Source: Nectonema munidae
Lineage: Eukaryota > Nematomorpha > Nectonematoida > Nectonematidae
Direction of reading: 5' to 3'
Length of the DNA: 64,000 bases
Assembly (NCBI GenBank): GCA_030549495.1
Contig: JAUIRK010000922.1
Coordinates: 310,001 to 374,000, forward strand
Of this stretch, positions 1-12,419 are shown piece by piece. The position numbers were made by a program, and so were the translations under genes. Below the pieces are notes generated by a model, which saw nothing but the letters and a program-made list of their open reading frames with translations, was not told the DNA's origin and did not search any database. How positions within the stretch are numbered: the first letter of the stretch is position 1; every line of letters begins with the position of its first letter.

Positions 1-101
1 AATGCTCCCCTTCCGCAGCTTCTGGCCGATGCCCAGCTCAAGGTAGAACATGGGAACGCCGACGAAGAGCAAAGTTATGAAGTATGGTATGAGAAAAGCT
101 C
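1..101 (-). CDS. SLC6-family sodium/chloride-dependent symporter, exon 2 (runs off window)
   Basis: Read on the minus strand this exon encodes AFLIPYFITLL followed by FVGVPMFYLELGIGQKLRKGSI, the TM1-TM2 region of the SLC6 neurotransmitter/amino-acid symporters. The acceptor AG is at 103-102 and the exon starts at 101 with the last two bases of a glycine codon. It joins in phase to the donor at 12419 to give NGGG-AFLIPYF, exactly the family motif. The phrase GQ(K/R)LR(K/R)GS is typical of the SLC6A15-20 (B0AT, XTRP3, NTT4) branch. Such proteins co-transport amino acids with sodium across the plasma membrane; the substrate cannot be told from two exons. The gene continues beyond base 1. Confidence 0.9.
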
Positions 102-810
102 CTAAAATAAACGTGTCACACACTTACAGCGGATATTTTATCCCCTTGAGGACCAGTGCAACACCGATGTACCGAAAAATGCACATCGTCTCCTAAGTAA
201 TCCGCGGATGCGGATATCAGAATACATTTTTTAGCGGATATCATAATAGCTATTCTAAGAAAACTCAAGTTTTGCGCTTCTTAAAAATTTAAGGAGAAAA
301 GTTATCTATCATAAAGAAATACTTATCACAAAAATTGTTAAGCTCTTGCGCATGTTAAGTTTACTCTCATTGATGCAAAAAATTTGGTTCACTCAAAAAT
401 TTTAGATATTCAAACTACACGATTATAATAACGTTCAAACTATTTCCACCAAAATGGTTCTTTTTTTCTTTCTCCTGTTCCAATTTTCAAAGTTGAGTTC
501 GTATTTCAAATTTGGAATAATAAAGTTAATTTTGATTCATATTTATTGTTTCGAGTGTATGTGTGTTTTATGATTGTATCTGTCTGTTTTTTCATGATTT
601 CCTTTTCTTACAGATTTTTAAATACATTTACCTTAGAAATTAAGATTTTGATGGAAAAAAATTGTTTTATTATATGTTAAAAAGAGTTTGAATCAATAAA
701 TTTTCAATGAAATAAGGAAAAAATTGTTAATATTAACCAATTTTGAGGTTCTTATAAATTACTTGTTTTGACTATTTTAAATATTGCCATCCAGTTTAAA
801 TGGTTGTTAG

Positions 811-962
811 AGTGCACCTCTCAGCTTAACAGTTGATTGTCAGGTCAAAGATTCGATCTTAAAGATTAAATCGCAAAAACTGTGACTAACCATCTCAAGC
901 ATAATGCGAGCATATACCTTACGGCTGAAAGTGCTTTGATATCTCCAAACAACCAACCAACT
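811..962 (+). repeat. tRNA-like SINE, copy 1
   Basis: The copy starts with a pol III-like A-box region and a B-box-like GATTCGATC. It continues with the shared core CTGTGACTAACCATCT and TACGGCTGAAAG and ends in a CCAA-type tail. The same core recurs at 14431-14535 (minus) and 29215-29346 (plus). A second tRNA-like stretch follows directly at 968-1045 and may be another SINE. Confidence 0.6.
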
Positions 963-3242
963 ATAAAATGTTGGCAGATGGCCTAGTGTTACCAGCGTAG
1001 GCTCTACCACTAGGCGGTCGGTCTGCTTCGATGTCCGATCATGACTATCCTTTCCTTCTGTCCGGCTATGGAAGATTATTCCTCCCTATAGATGCGCGAC
1101 CGACAAATCAAAAATACAATGGGTCCCTTGTAAATTTTGAAATGGGGCCCTTTCGTGAAAAAGTCCAGACAGACTAGACAACTTCACACTAACTCTCGCA
1201 ATCAATTTACGGAGAGGGAAGAATCCTGTTTTTTTTAAGTATATCAAATTTATATGAAGTAAATTAAAAAATATTTTTTAATGAAAAAACAAATTGGCAT
1301 AATAAATATCATAATCATCATGCGGGTTTGAGGCGGATTGGGGAGTAAGATTAAATAAAGAGTAAAAAAGTATATTTGTTACTCCATTACTCATATCGAT
1401 TGATTGAATCTACTATGTATCGATTTGAGAATTAACATGATTTGACTTAATGTTGATAAATTATATTTTAGCTTTTTGTTATTTTACAAGTATTAAATAA
1501 ATTTTTCCCATTGTCAGGTATCTTGCTTAATTACATTTAATTTAATTAATACCTTAATCACATCATTAGCTGCGCTACTATTGCATTCGTCGAAGAAAAA
1601 ATGGGTTTGGATTTTAGAATAAAATTAATCCTAGTTTTAAACAATTTTTTTAATAAATTGTTACTTCCTATATACAATGGGAAAATTTTTGCCCCCCCCC
1701 CCCTGTAATTTTTGCTTGATGATTCTTAGACAATGGCAAAATATTTTTCACTCCGCGGTAAGAGTAACATTGTATAAAATTTGTTTACTCCGGAATAGGA
1801 TGAGAATAATTCTAAGATTTCCACTTCTGCTCCCAAACCCTGGATTGAAGCCAGTGGTTGACATCTGTCGCACAAGCATGAAATAGGTTAGCAGTCTATT
1901 ATTATTATTATTGAAGCAGTGCATTATCGCGTCGATGATTCAATTACAATAATGAACGGGGAAAAAATCAATACAATCACATCAACTCCCAAATCCAAAT
2001 AATCATTTACATCCAACAACAAAGAATTGGAGAATCTTAAAAGGCAGATTAGATGGGGATTGTGATTATGCTAAATTTAATCAAGGCCGCGTGTAAGAAG
2101 ATCACGCGAAGCACGTAAGCGCGGAGTGAAAAAGAAGAGGGAAAAGAAAAATCCCATGAAAATGAGAAATAAAGAACCTACTTGGAAAATATAATTCCTA
2201 ATTACAAAGAAAATGCGGCCTGAAATGCGGCCTGAAAACGCCCAAAACGCCCAAACGCCCGAAAAAACGCCAAAAAACGCAAAAAGCAAGCCAAGCCCAC
2301 AAAAAAAAAAAAAAAGTAGAAAATGACGGCCATACAGAAAATGTATTTTACAGGACTCTTATATTCATCGGCATCACATCCAAGGGAAGAAGAATAAGGT
2401 CAATCAGGGCGGGGGAGGGGGAGGGGGCAAGAGGAAGTGGTATATAAACAGGGATATTAAGTGAAATTAGTACGGAAAAAACTTATGCTTTCACAAAAGA
2501 AGATATTTTTCTTACTCATAATAAAAATATTCTGACTGGCACTATTTATCTCTTCGTTGAAAAATTGATTTTAAATTAAATTTTACTCCAATTAATATCA
2601 ATTGACAAACTTCATCGATATAAAACTTTAATTCTATTTTATTCAACAAGTTATAGTTATATTTTTATCAGCCTTTTTTGTCGCAAAATCTTTCATAGGG
2701 GGTAGGGGGAAATAAGAATCCACACTAGATCTTACTGGGAGATGAGATATATTATTACATCATTCTTCAGCGATTAATTGAGGAACGGCAAAAATCAGAA
2801 TTGAGGCATTCATCACTTACTATGCTAAACATGACTTTTTTCATTTTTTAACTTCTAGAATCTTTGATACCTAAGAGAAAACATCTAAGGAGGATAATAT
2901 ATAAAATCTGCTTTTTGAAGATTTTACATAAATAGTGAAAATATAATTATTTTTCTGTGATAAACTTTTTTATCGGTAAAATGTTCAAAAGGTAAAGGTT
3001 TTCATCGAGAAGGCACAACTGCGCTGCTTGTATTGAACTATGAGGAAAGGAAGATTGATGCGGTATCGAACCCAAGACTTTGAATTATCGAATCCAGAAA
3101 CTAACCAACCCCACTCACGTCCCCTAGGTAAGTAAAAGAAAGTATAGACCTAAAATGCCAAATTTTAATGCGAAAAATTGCTTCAAATTTCTGACAGTCA
3201 AACTTTTTATAAAATCGAAAAAGTAAAACAATTCAAAGTCAC

Positions 3243-3346
3243 ATTGATATAGCTTATCACCGGTCCCCCATAGAATAAACATCATCTGATTTGAGTAAAA
3301 AGAAAACGGCCAATAACTTTTGGAAAACATTGCTTGAAAGGGTTAA
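3243..3346 (+). repeat. Decayed TTAA-ended palindrome MITE (right part)
   Basis: The stretch contains CCCCCATAGAATAAACATCAT, then TTTTGGAAAACATTGC, and ends in GAAAGGGTTAA. It matches the right part of the better copy at 62501-62630. Its left end is not recognisable. Confidence 0.4.
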
Positions 3347-3561
3347 AGTAAAATTTTTTTATCGGTTTAAATACAAACATCAGAAGATGAATGGGAATCC
3401 GCATCACAAGTCAAAGAATCAAGAATTTCACGAACGTTCATTGAAAAGAAAAAACAGTAAAAGCGAGCATGAGGAAAGAATGGAAGTATTTAACAGTTTT
3501 CCGATGCTGTTATTATAAATTGACTAGACGGTCCCTGTGTTTGTCTCTCGCTTCGCTCGAG

Positions 3562-4037
3562 ACGTAGGATTCTAGGTCTCAAAAATCTAGGTCCACTTAA
3601 AGATCATTGGTAAAATTCTAGGTCCACTTAAATATCATTGGTAAAATTCTAGGTCCACTTAAAGATCATTGGTAAAATTCTAGGTCCACTTAAAGATCAT
3701 TGGTAAAATTCTAGGTCCACTTAAAGATCATTGGTACTCCCGTGATTTTAGATCCTGTTAAAGATCATTGGTACCAACGTGATTCTAGGTTCCCTTAAAT
3801 ATCATTGGTACTGGGATTCTAGGTACACTCAAAAGATCATTGGTACCTGGATTATAGATACCATCAATAAACCCGTAAATATCATTGGTACCACTGTAAA
3901 GATCATTGGTACCCCCGTAAAAATCATTGGTACCCCCGTAAAAATCATTGGTACCCCCGTAAAAATCATTGGTACCCCCGTAAAAATCATTGGTACCCCC
4001 GTAAAAATCATTGGTACCCCCGTAAAAATCATTGGTG
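3562..4037 (+). repeat. Two fused minisatellites sharing a core (31 bp then 21 bp period)
   Basis: From about 3575 to 3730 a 31 bp unit (TTCTAGGTCCACTTAAAGAT plus CATTGGTAAAA) is repeated about five times. Degenerate units follow to about 3890, and then six to seven near-identical 21 bp units of TACCCCCGTAAAAATCATTGG. All share ATCATTGGTA. The 21 bp length is a multiple of three and lacks stops, so both strands stay open and give spurious repeat peptides such as IIGTPVK. No gene is implied. Confidence 0.9.
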
Positions 4038-4286
4038 TAGAATTTTGTTACACTTTCGCAGCAGCAGCAACAGCGATAAATCAGTGTAATTTCAGCCAGC
4101 CCGCAAAAATCCAGCATAAGGTAGTAGAGATTGTTCTTTTACAACAACCCTAATTCGTATTTATACATCTAAAAAAATAAAAAATATGATAAATTTCAAA
4201 AGGGGTCAATTGACCCCTCTCGTATAACAAGGATAATCTTTTTCCTGGTAATCCTAGAGTTAAAAGAATCTTATCTTAAGAATAAT

Positions 4287-4424
4287 TTAACCCATTCACG
4301 ACCAATGTTCCTATTTTGGAACATAAGTAATTTCATCTTCGTCTGCTTTTTTCAATGACTTTGAATATAAATCGTCTGCGTTTTTTTAGATATCGTCTGC
4401 TTTGCTTGGTCTTAAATGGGTTAA
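4287..4424 (+). repeat. 138 bp TTAA-ended palindrome MITE
   Basis: TTAA is at both ends (4287-4290 and 4421-4424), with inverted terminal CCCATT/AATGGG. A palindrome with arms GTTCC/GGAAC lies at 4307-4322, followed by three motifs like TCGTCTGC. The length and layout equal those of the copies at 59746 and 61451. TTAA ends are the hallmark of piggyBac-type insertion. A separate perfect palindrome, AGGGGTCAATTGACCCCT, lies just upstream at 4201-4218. Confidence 0.8.
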
Positions 4425-5760
4425 ACAGTTCATTGCTATGTGCGTTTTGCGGGGAAATTAAATATATAAAATTTTATTTTATTTTAATGTATTTGTGTAA
4501 AGAGGGGGGCCGACAAGGTCACAACAGAGAGGTGTGGGCGGCAAAAATGATTGCAAGGAGGGGGAGGGTGTTTGCACGATTAGGAAGTGTATAAATTTAT
4601 TTACCTTATGGAATTTCCGAGTGGGAAGAGAGGAGCAAATTCCAGGAGACCTTACTTCTTCTAGATTATCAATGGGCCCAGGTACCTCTTCTAGCTTATC
4701 AATGGGTCTGATGGCGTATATAATGACCTGGATTTTCATTGTATGACTTTTAAATTCAAAATCTCGGACTTCACCGACCCCGACTCTGCAAATCTGGCGT
4801 AGGACACCTCGTCAAAAGGACAATTTGATATTCAAAAATACCGCCCCCCCCCCCCCGAATATGATTTTAAGGGGTAAAAAAGCTTTTTGCTCTACCAATA
4901 ATTTTGATGTTTTTTCAATTTTTATATTTTTTTTTATATAATTGAGAGACTTGTTGTGGCTTGTAGGTAGACTTTCCACATTACTTTACTTTTTTACGGT
5001 TGAGTTTCAGGCACAAATTCTTTTAAAATAAAAAAAAGTTTGCCCCAGAATTATAAAGAGAATACTTTAACAAAGGATAATGATAGCATGATTTTAGCAC
5101 ATAAGTTTCCAATTTGGATAACTGGAATTGAATAATGCGCTAAAACTTTGTCACAACTACCATACAAATTAATTAATATAATCCTAAATAGATTCAAAAC
5201 AGAAAGAGATCAACTACTCAATGACGAGATGGTGGCAAGCGCCATTTTGAGAACATAAAGCGAAACTCTCAAAAAAAATTGCTAAAAATTGGCAAATCTA
5301 CAAAAATGGCAAAAACATTTTTTGTATGTTGTACTAATAAGTAGTGATAAAAATTTCTGCCGCATAAAAGTGAATAGTGTGCGTAACATATGCGTAGGCG
5401 AAAATAGAATAACAGCTGTGGAATGCACAGAAACAAAAAAAATAAAATGCTGATGATTTCTTCCAAGGATTTTTGAAATCGAAAAGAAGGATAAGAAGAA
5501 ATGTTGATGCATACACAAAACTTTGTCTAAACCGAAAATAAAGTGTAGATACAGAAGGTCCACTATTTCAGGCCGGTATTGGTACGCTTTACGACAAACT
5601 CAATGAGATAGGTTTTCCTATTTCAAAATACAAAAATCAAGTGCTCCGCAAACGAAGACAATTTTGGGTGTAGCAAAGAGTAGCTTGAATAAAATTTTCT
5701 AACAATAAACAACTTTTAGATGTGAATATTGTTAAGCATGTAAATACTGAATAAGAATCT

Positions 5761-5800
5761 TTAACACTTTCAAACCGGATGGGACACCAGTGTCGCATAA
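5761..5800 (+). repeat. Left end of a TTAA-ended palindrome MITE
   Basis: TTAACACTTT is followed by a palindrome-like GGGACACCAGTGTCGC centred 27.5 bases from the first T. The right half is not recognisable. Confidence 0.5.
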
Positions 5801-7188
5801 AATTTCTTCTCCCTGAAAAAGATATAAAAAAAGAAGGAAACATTTTTAAAAACCTACGCATTAAGAAGCCTTTGACCGACCACCAGAATTTTAAAGACTA
5901 ATGGGCTGCTTTATTTTCAAAGGGAATTTTTATTATGTTTAGAGCGAATGATTTCTCTTTCTTGCAAACTTTGGTGGCCCACTGCTCGTCAAAGAGTTTG
6001 AGTTGAACAATTTGGAAGTTTTAGGTTTTTATAGTTGTTGCCAAAATGTTGTCTTCTTACCAACTAAACCTTGAATCGTTGTCGCCTAAACGTCGTTTTG
6101 ATTGTCAAGGAAAACTTGTTTTGTCGGCGAAATCTCGTATCGTTGAAAACCCGTATTTCAGTAAGGGTTAAAAAACGAAATTTCGGGGGGTTTTTTAATT
6201 ATAAAACTAAGGTTAAATTGAGCAATATTTTTGGTGCTACATCCTATAAATTCATAAACGAATATTTGACAAGACTGTAATTATTTTATTTTTCATACTT
6301 TTATTGAAGAAAGAGCATTTCATAAATCTAATGAAGAATGATATCTGCTTAAAGTTTAAGAAGACATGTAATTACAAATTTTTACAAAGCTGAAACTTAA
6401 TATCATTCACTTGAAATCTTAAAAAAACAGGAAACAATTTTTCCCAATTTCAAATGAAAATTGAGATCTTCGAGCTTATACCTCCAAATTCAAAAATTCT
6501 GAAAGCATTCCAGGCATTTTATAAAGCATGCGTCCTCTACAAAAATACATTCTCAAAATCATTTGCCATGAAATATATAAATACTTAAAAGACTTCATAT
6601 CCAGTGTGAAGAAAAAGAAGCAATTTATTCCTACTTCCTCAAAATGCTTGTTAAAACGTCAAAAGAATATAGGTTCGTTTTTTTAGAAACTAATTCACCT
6701 GTCTAATATCTTTCAGAAACGTTTGCAGGCTTCAGAACAGTAAGACAGATGGTAAATTTAATCAGAAAACCTAGTGCCTAATTTTGAGTTCCTAGTCAGA
6801 ATCTTCGAAAACCAAAATCTCCAAAACCAAAATCCTCAAAACCAAAATCCAAAAGAAATTTTGAAATTACAAACTCAAAAATAAACTTTCAAAAATTTAT
6901 ACTTTTATCTATATTATATTAACATAACTTGTATGTATACAAATGAAATGATTTTAAATTTTTAGTATAACTAAAATGAAATTTGAAACGCAATTTTTTA
7001 CATGAACAAGTCTCTGGATACAATATTTGCAAAAAAAGATAATAATATTTTTAATATCTTACCCTTTTAATTTGTCACGCAAAAAGTGCAAAAAGTTGAA
7101 ACATTTTTCTTTAAATAAATCTTAGCCACATTTTCCAAGAAGTATTGCTGTAACAAACAGATTTAGTGGAATCCCAGAGAACAAAAAT

Positions 7189-7285
7189 TTAAACCTTTTC
7201 AGGCACAATGGGGCACCAGTGTCCCATAAAATAAAAATCGCCTGCTTTAATTTATATAAAAACTTATTGAAAAAGCGAAACATGC
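7189..7285 (+). repeat. Left part of a TTAA-ended palindrome MITE
   Basis: TTAAACCTTTTCAGGCAC is followed by the palindrome GGGGCACCAGTGTCCC and AAATCGCCTGCTTTAA. The copy stops where the LINE at about 7290 begins, so the LINE may have been inserted into it. Confidence 0.55.
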
Positions 7286-7304
7286 GATCCTGAAAACAAA
7301 ATGG

Positions 7305-8035
7305 TTGGCGTCAGGAAGGGCATCAGGCCAGAAAACTCTGCTCTATTTAACAAATGCAATGATCCGCACAAACAAAAAACGGGGTACAGCTCAAAGTACT
7401 CCGCGGGCGTGTTCAACTGCCTACGTCAAAAAGAATGTTGGAAAAACTTGTAAAAGAGAAAAAGATTGGAGGTTTGCTACTTGGAATGTAGGATCGATGA
7501 CGGGCAAGTCCTTTGAATTGATAGAAGAAATGAAGAAGAGAAGTATTGAAGTAATGTGTGTACAGGAAACAAGATGGGGAGGGGATGCTGCAAAGGAAAT
7601 ATCTCACCTAAGTTAACGAATAAGGTAATGGAAGTGAAAAGAGACGGTGATCGTTTCATTCGATTGAAGTTGGTGGGAGATGAAAAGCTGGTAACCGTTA
7701 TATCTGCATACGCACCACAGAAGGGATGCAAGGAAGAAGAAGAAGAAAAGTTCATATCTAAGTTGGAAGAAATGATTGAAGAAGTCAAAGAAAATGAAAC
7801 GTTGATAATCGGAGGTCATCTAAACGGACACTTGGGAGAGCATTGTGACGGCTTCAATAATACACACGGAGGGCATGGGTATGGGTATGGAAAAAGAAAT
7901 GAAGACGGTGAAAGAATTCTACAAATGGCAGAAAGAAATGAATTAACAATTTGTAATACAAAATATAGAAAAAAGCTGGGACACCTCATTACCTACGAAA
8001 GTAGTGGTAAGACGAGTCATATAGACTTATTTTGA
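7305..8035 (+). pseudogene. LINE endonuclease domain, frameshifted
   Basis: The first part reads WRFATWNVGSMTGK and EVMCVQETRW, motifs of the LINE apurinic/apyrimidinic endonuclease. A break near 7610 changes frame. The second part continues with VISAYAPQKGC, then ETLIIGGHLNGHLGEHCDG and SHIDLF. In the canonical motif the string is GDxNGHxG; here the D is H (GGHLNG), a missing metal-binding acid. The domain would nick target DNA in an active element. Confidence 0.8.
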
Positions 8036-8374
8036 TAAAACAAAAAGGCGCAAAAAATTTAAAAGATTGCAAAGCTATTCCTGGAAGTGATATAGTCAGC
8101 CAACATAAATTGGTTGTGCTTGACTAATATAAAATAAAAGGGAACAAGATATGAGTTTGAAAAGGCTATAAATATTAATCTACAATGGGAAAAGAGTGAT
8201 GATGTAGAGGAAATGTGGAGAAAGGTAAAGAGGGACTTGATATCGATAAGTGAAAGAGTTTTAGGACGCAACAAGTCTAGAGGAATGAGGCAAAAAGAAA
8301 CATGGTGGTGGAACGAGAGTGTGAAAAGCTATTAGAACTCCTGAAAGAATCTCAAGAGAATTTGAGGTTAAAAT

Positions 8375-9148
8375 TGATTTACATCAAGGTTCAGCACTGA
8401 GTCCATTATTATTTTCTTTAGTTGTTGATGAGCTATCAAATCATCTAAGAAAAGAATATCTCTGGGAACTTTTGTTTGCTGATGATCTAGCGATACTGTC
8501 GGATAACGAAGTAGAGCTCGAGAAGAAAATAATAAAATCGCAAGAGAGTTTGGAAAAATTTAGGATGAAAATGAATGAGGAAAAGACAGAGATCATGGCA
8601 TGTAACAAAAATGAGAACATTGGTGTTCATGTAGAAGACAGACACGGAAAAAAGCTGAAGCAGGTGAAAACTTTCAAATATTTAGGAACCCAGATTATGG
8701 AAGATGGAAGTTGTGAAAAATGCGTCCAAGCAAAAGTAAATGCTAGTTGGTTGAAATGGAAAGAAATAAACGCGATCATGTGCGATAGAAGAATGCCAAT
8801 GAAACTAAAAGCAAGGATTTACACATCAATTGTCAGAGCAGTTCCTTATGGGTGTGAATGTTGGAGTTTAAAGAAAAAGGAGCCGAGAAAATTAATAGCA
8901 ACGGAGATGAAGATGCTTAGAAAAATGATGGGGGTCACGCTGAGAGAAAAAAAAGAAACGAGGAAGTGAGAAGAAACTATGGAGAAGGTGAGTGGAAAAG
9001 AAAGTAGAGGGAGGCAGCGTAAAAGATGGAAGGACGGACAGATGGAGCAACTGAAGCAGCTTGGACTGACCGAAGAGGATGCACAGAACAGGAAAGAATG
9101 GAGAGAGCGAATCTCAGCCACCGACCCCGAACTTGGGGACAAGGCGTA
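8375..9148 (+). pseudogene. LINE reverse transcriptase, C-terminal part
   Basis: The region reads IDLHQGSALSPLLFSLVVDE (RT motif B), then LLFADDLAILSD (motif C with the catalytic FADD), a thumb region and PYGCECWSLKKKE. After a frame change near 8969 it continues GGRQRKRWKDGQ to the terminal ATDPELGDKA. Motif A and the fingers are absent. The order and wording match RTE-like LINEs. Confidence 0.82.
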
Positions 9149-9160
9149 GTCAAAGAAGAA

Positions 9161-12100
9161 GAAAATGTTGCAAGTGTAGGGCGTGTACCCACAATTTATT
9201 GAATAACATTCTACCAATGAACGTAATGATGCTACATGAGTGACATCAAAGATGAAAATAAACGTTTCGCTGAAGAGTCCTGCAGGGAGCGATTTAGGGT
9301 CAGGGAGAGAAATCAGGCAGGGAGGCCTATTCTCCGAGGCGAACGGGCTGTAACAAGGTAAAATTGACAAACATCTTACTTTTAAAATTATTGAAAAAGG
9401 TGAAGTTTGAATGCTTCTATATTTTTAGTGAATATTATTTTGAACGTAATAAAATTTGATTTATTCTGATTTCCATCTAGTTGTTACTGTAATGTTTAAA
9501 AAGTTATTAAAATTTAATCTAAATATTTTTTAGACAAACTACACAAAAGCAGTAAGGTTTCCTTCCGTTCCATCCACCAAATCAAAATATCATTTTTTAC
9601 ATCCGATAACGCTTTATACGTGTCCATTTGTTCCATTAATTTTGATTAGGGTTGAGAATTTTTTCATCAAAATTGTTTTACAATTTAGTTGAGTTATTAC
9701 GGAGTCTAAGGCATAAGTTTTGTTGCAATAATTTCTAGGTCAATTTTCTTATTTGAAACATACACTTTCTTCTTACAGATGTTGGGTGAGGCATGGTGCT
9801 AAGGGAGTGGTTTAACGGAGTGTAGTGAGCGCCTCGTCTACTATCTAAACTCTAAAGATATTTTTATCTATTGAAAACTTGGGCTTTAGAAAAAAGTGTA
9901 TAAACAGTAGTAATATCCTCAAGTCTATATTTTATATTATCTAAAAATATTTTGATTTTTATTATTTTTCATATTTATTAACTTGATATAAACATTTTTT
10001 ATTTTTAAGAAGAGCTTTACTCGAAAATTAAAGCATCTGCCCTTTAAAACGTCAAAAAGAGTAATTTTTGGGAATCAAAAAAAATCATTCATAAAAATAG
10101 TTTTTATTTGAAAATATAATTTTTGTTTGAAATATGTTTTAAGGTTAATGTTGAAGCAAATGCGTGACTTCAGAAGTCTTTCATTTTGCATTCTGAGATA
10201 TAAGTTCTGCTTGGTGTTGATTCATGGGTGATAAAAAGGAAGAGAACCACAACTAAATTAGAACATGCACATTCTTAATGTAAATTACTTTTATGGTTTC
10301 CCAAAAATATGAAGTATACAAATGAATCAAAATTGCAAGTTTTGAAATGTTTGTATTGGTTGGAAATGACAACGCTGTCATTTTCGTTGATTTATCATAA
10401 CACAGACAACATGTGAAAACGTAGACGTAGCTTAAAAACAAAGAAAACAAAATTGCAAACACTTTATCCTCCACCCCCCCCCCCTGATTTTTGTAAAAAC
10501 ATTACAAAAATGATAGACGAAGAATTCTACTTGAATCCAACAATATTTCCTCAAAGCAGCAACATTGAATTTTAAAGAAAATACAAAATCACAACGGTAT
10601 ATTTTCTTTGTACTGAGCCTTTGCGCTGTGGTGTTTACGCCCAAGTTTTAAATAGGGCGCCAAATCAGGTGCCAAATTGAAAGGTGCATTTGACTGTTTT
10701 CATGAGGCACTAGAAAATATTACCGTACAAACCAGAGTGAGAATTTTTTGAAAAATGTGAGTAAATAATATTGCAATTTATTTTATTTATGTAATATTTT
10801 TCACGTTGAACTAATAGAATGAAAGAAATGTGTTGGTACAGCACTATGGATTGATTACAACTTCTGATTAATTAATCTTGATATTTTATATGATGGCATG
10901 CGTTTAGCTAATGTATTAGAAATAACTTGTGGGCTTAATTTTTTAATCCAAACATCTTTTGTTTTTATCGATACAATTTAAATCAATGTGAATTTAGAAA
11001 AAATGACCTTCAACATCAAAATCGACAAAAAACAATAAAAAATAGAAAAATACCCGACCTTAAATACACTACTGTGAAGGGGCGGAATCAAAACAACAGA
11101 TAAAAGAATTTAACATTAGCTAATGGAAAAACACAGAAATATCGCAAATATTATGATTGCTGGTGTGATTAAACTTAGTTTTTATACATTTATGATTTTT
11201 GGATTTGTCTTTTCAAAGGCTTGAAGGGTGACGACACGTTGAAAAAAGCAAGTAGTTAGGAAAATGACATTTTTGGAAATTGAAAAACAATTTTAATTGT
11301 AAAGAAATTTTTTTGTTTTAAGTCATTTTTACATTTTTATTAAGCCGCATAATTCAGATATATATTGACTGAGTCGAAGACAGTCTTCATTAAATGTTCA
11401 TTTTTCGTGTTTTAGCAGCAGCAAAATTATCGATGACTTCGTCAAAATCAAAACAATCGAGAACTTGTTTCTCAATGCTCATAAGAGCCAGACTTTGGAG
11501 GCTTTTATGAAAATTATTGGAGGTGGGGGAAGGGCAAAGGTTAAATTTGCCCCCCCCCCCCCCCCGGATATGCGTCCTTGCTGCTAGGGCAACATAGAAC
11601 CTGGGAGTTTATCCCTACTACATTACTCTTCTTGAAGTTCCCTCAGTTGTCTTGGTGGAAACCTTGGAAGGGGAATTTTTTACATCTCCAAGCCCCACCC
11701 CCTAAGGTTGTTGATTGGGCAATGAAATATCGCTCCCTAGGTGTGGCGCCTAGGGGCAATTGGCCCCACTGCCCTTCCCCTTGATACGGCCCTGTAAATA
11801 AGTGAAGGTAGTTTCTATTAGTTGTTTTTACATTAACGAAACTTTTTATTTTATACTAAATAAGATAGATATTCGGTAATTCTCCTTTGTATTTATATAA
11901 CAAATTTTTTATCCCTTCCTGATAAAAACTCAGTGAATGCCCATAGGAGTAGGTTTATTCAAATTTTGGAAATTTAGTACAAAGGAAAATAAAGATATTT
12001 ACTTCAAGACAAAACGTTGAAGATTGGATATAGAAAAAAATAATCATATTTTGTTGTTAAATTTTAAATATGAAATAAAGATAGCCGCTTTTGAGATATA

Positions 12101-12419
12101 TCACTAATTGACAATTTGCAAAATTTTTAATGAAATTTCATGTCCCTTAATCATAGGTTTGCATAACATTAAATACTATAAAGTTAAGGAATCGTTAAAA
12201 TAAAATTTAACATTGTTTAGGCTAATTTATGGCATAAAGATTACAAAATATAATTTTTAATTAAAACCCATTGTTTATATTTATCAAAAAATTTAGTAAA
12301 AAATTCGAAAATTAACTGACGTATATTTTAGGTTATTTTCTAAAAATAGAGTTAATGACAGTAAGTATTTATTCCTTTGTATAAATATTAATATATTAAA
12401 AATTAAAATATATATTTAC
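9161..12419. other. Intronic stretch without a recognised gene
   Basis: The DNA is AT-rich. I see only C-rich tracts at 10474-10484 and 11550-11565. At 11690-11790 there is a GC-rich patch that ends in CCTTGATACGGCCCTG and resembles transposon-end debris. No exon is supported. Confidence 0.5.
11530..11580 (-). repeat. G/C-tract repeat fragment (GGGGCGCACATCC family)
   Basis: On the minus strand AGCAAGGACGCATATCC precedes a run of 16 G. This resembles AGCAGGGGCGCACATCC plus a G run at 40533 and the complement near 44050. The copies probably come from one MITE family. Confidence 0.45.

Larger units (their letters stand above)
7290..9160 (+). mobile_element. LINE (RTE/BovB-like), internally deleted
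   Basis: The 5' end has TTGGCGTCAGGAAGGGCATC, a string common at the start of RTE-like LINEs. An apurinic endonuclease-like region is followed by the C-terminal half of a reverse transcriptase. The final reading frame ends with SATDPELGDKA, typical of this group's 3' end. The segment that should encode the RT fingers and motif A is missing between about 8035 and 8370, so this copy cannot be active. It lies antisense inside the SLC6 intron. Confidence 0.85.
102..12419 (-). other. Intron 1 of the SLC6 gene (12.3 kb, repeat-filled)
   Basis: The intron is bounded by a GT donor at 12419-12418 and an AG acceptor at 103-102, phase 1. Inside I see a SINE, minisatellites, TTAA-ended MITEs, a LINE and C-rich tracts, listed separately. 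The stretches 102-800, 1110-3240, 4430-5760, 5850-7180 and 9165-11490 are AT-rich and contain no coding region I can support. Runs of 11-16 C lie near 1692, 4844, 10474 and 11550, and a G-rich purine stretch lies at 2408-2440. Confidence 0.85.

Noticed and set aside
3890-4037. CRISPR-like array
   Set aside because: The units are directly adjacent with no variable spacers, and the genome is eukaryotic.
3779-4153. Repeat protein frames (IIGTPVK and, on the other strand, NDFYGGT)
   Set aside because: Both strands are open only because the 21 bp minisatellite unit has no stop codons; no start context, splice sites or conservation are visible.
5269-5563. Overlapping minus-strand frames rich in F, L, H
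   Set aside because: No domain; the opposite strand is lysine- and asparagine-rich AT DNA, and the frames look like chance.
7305-8969. Host endonuclease or craniofacial-development-like gene
   Set aside because: Such annotations usually derive from RTE LINEs; here RT motifs and the LINE 3' end follow directly.
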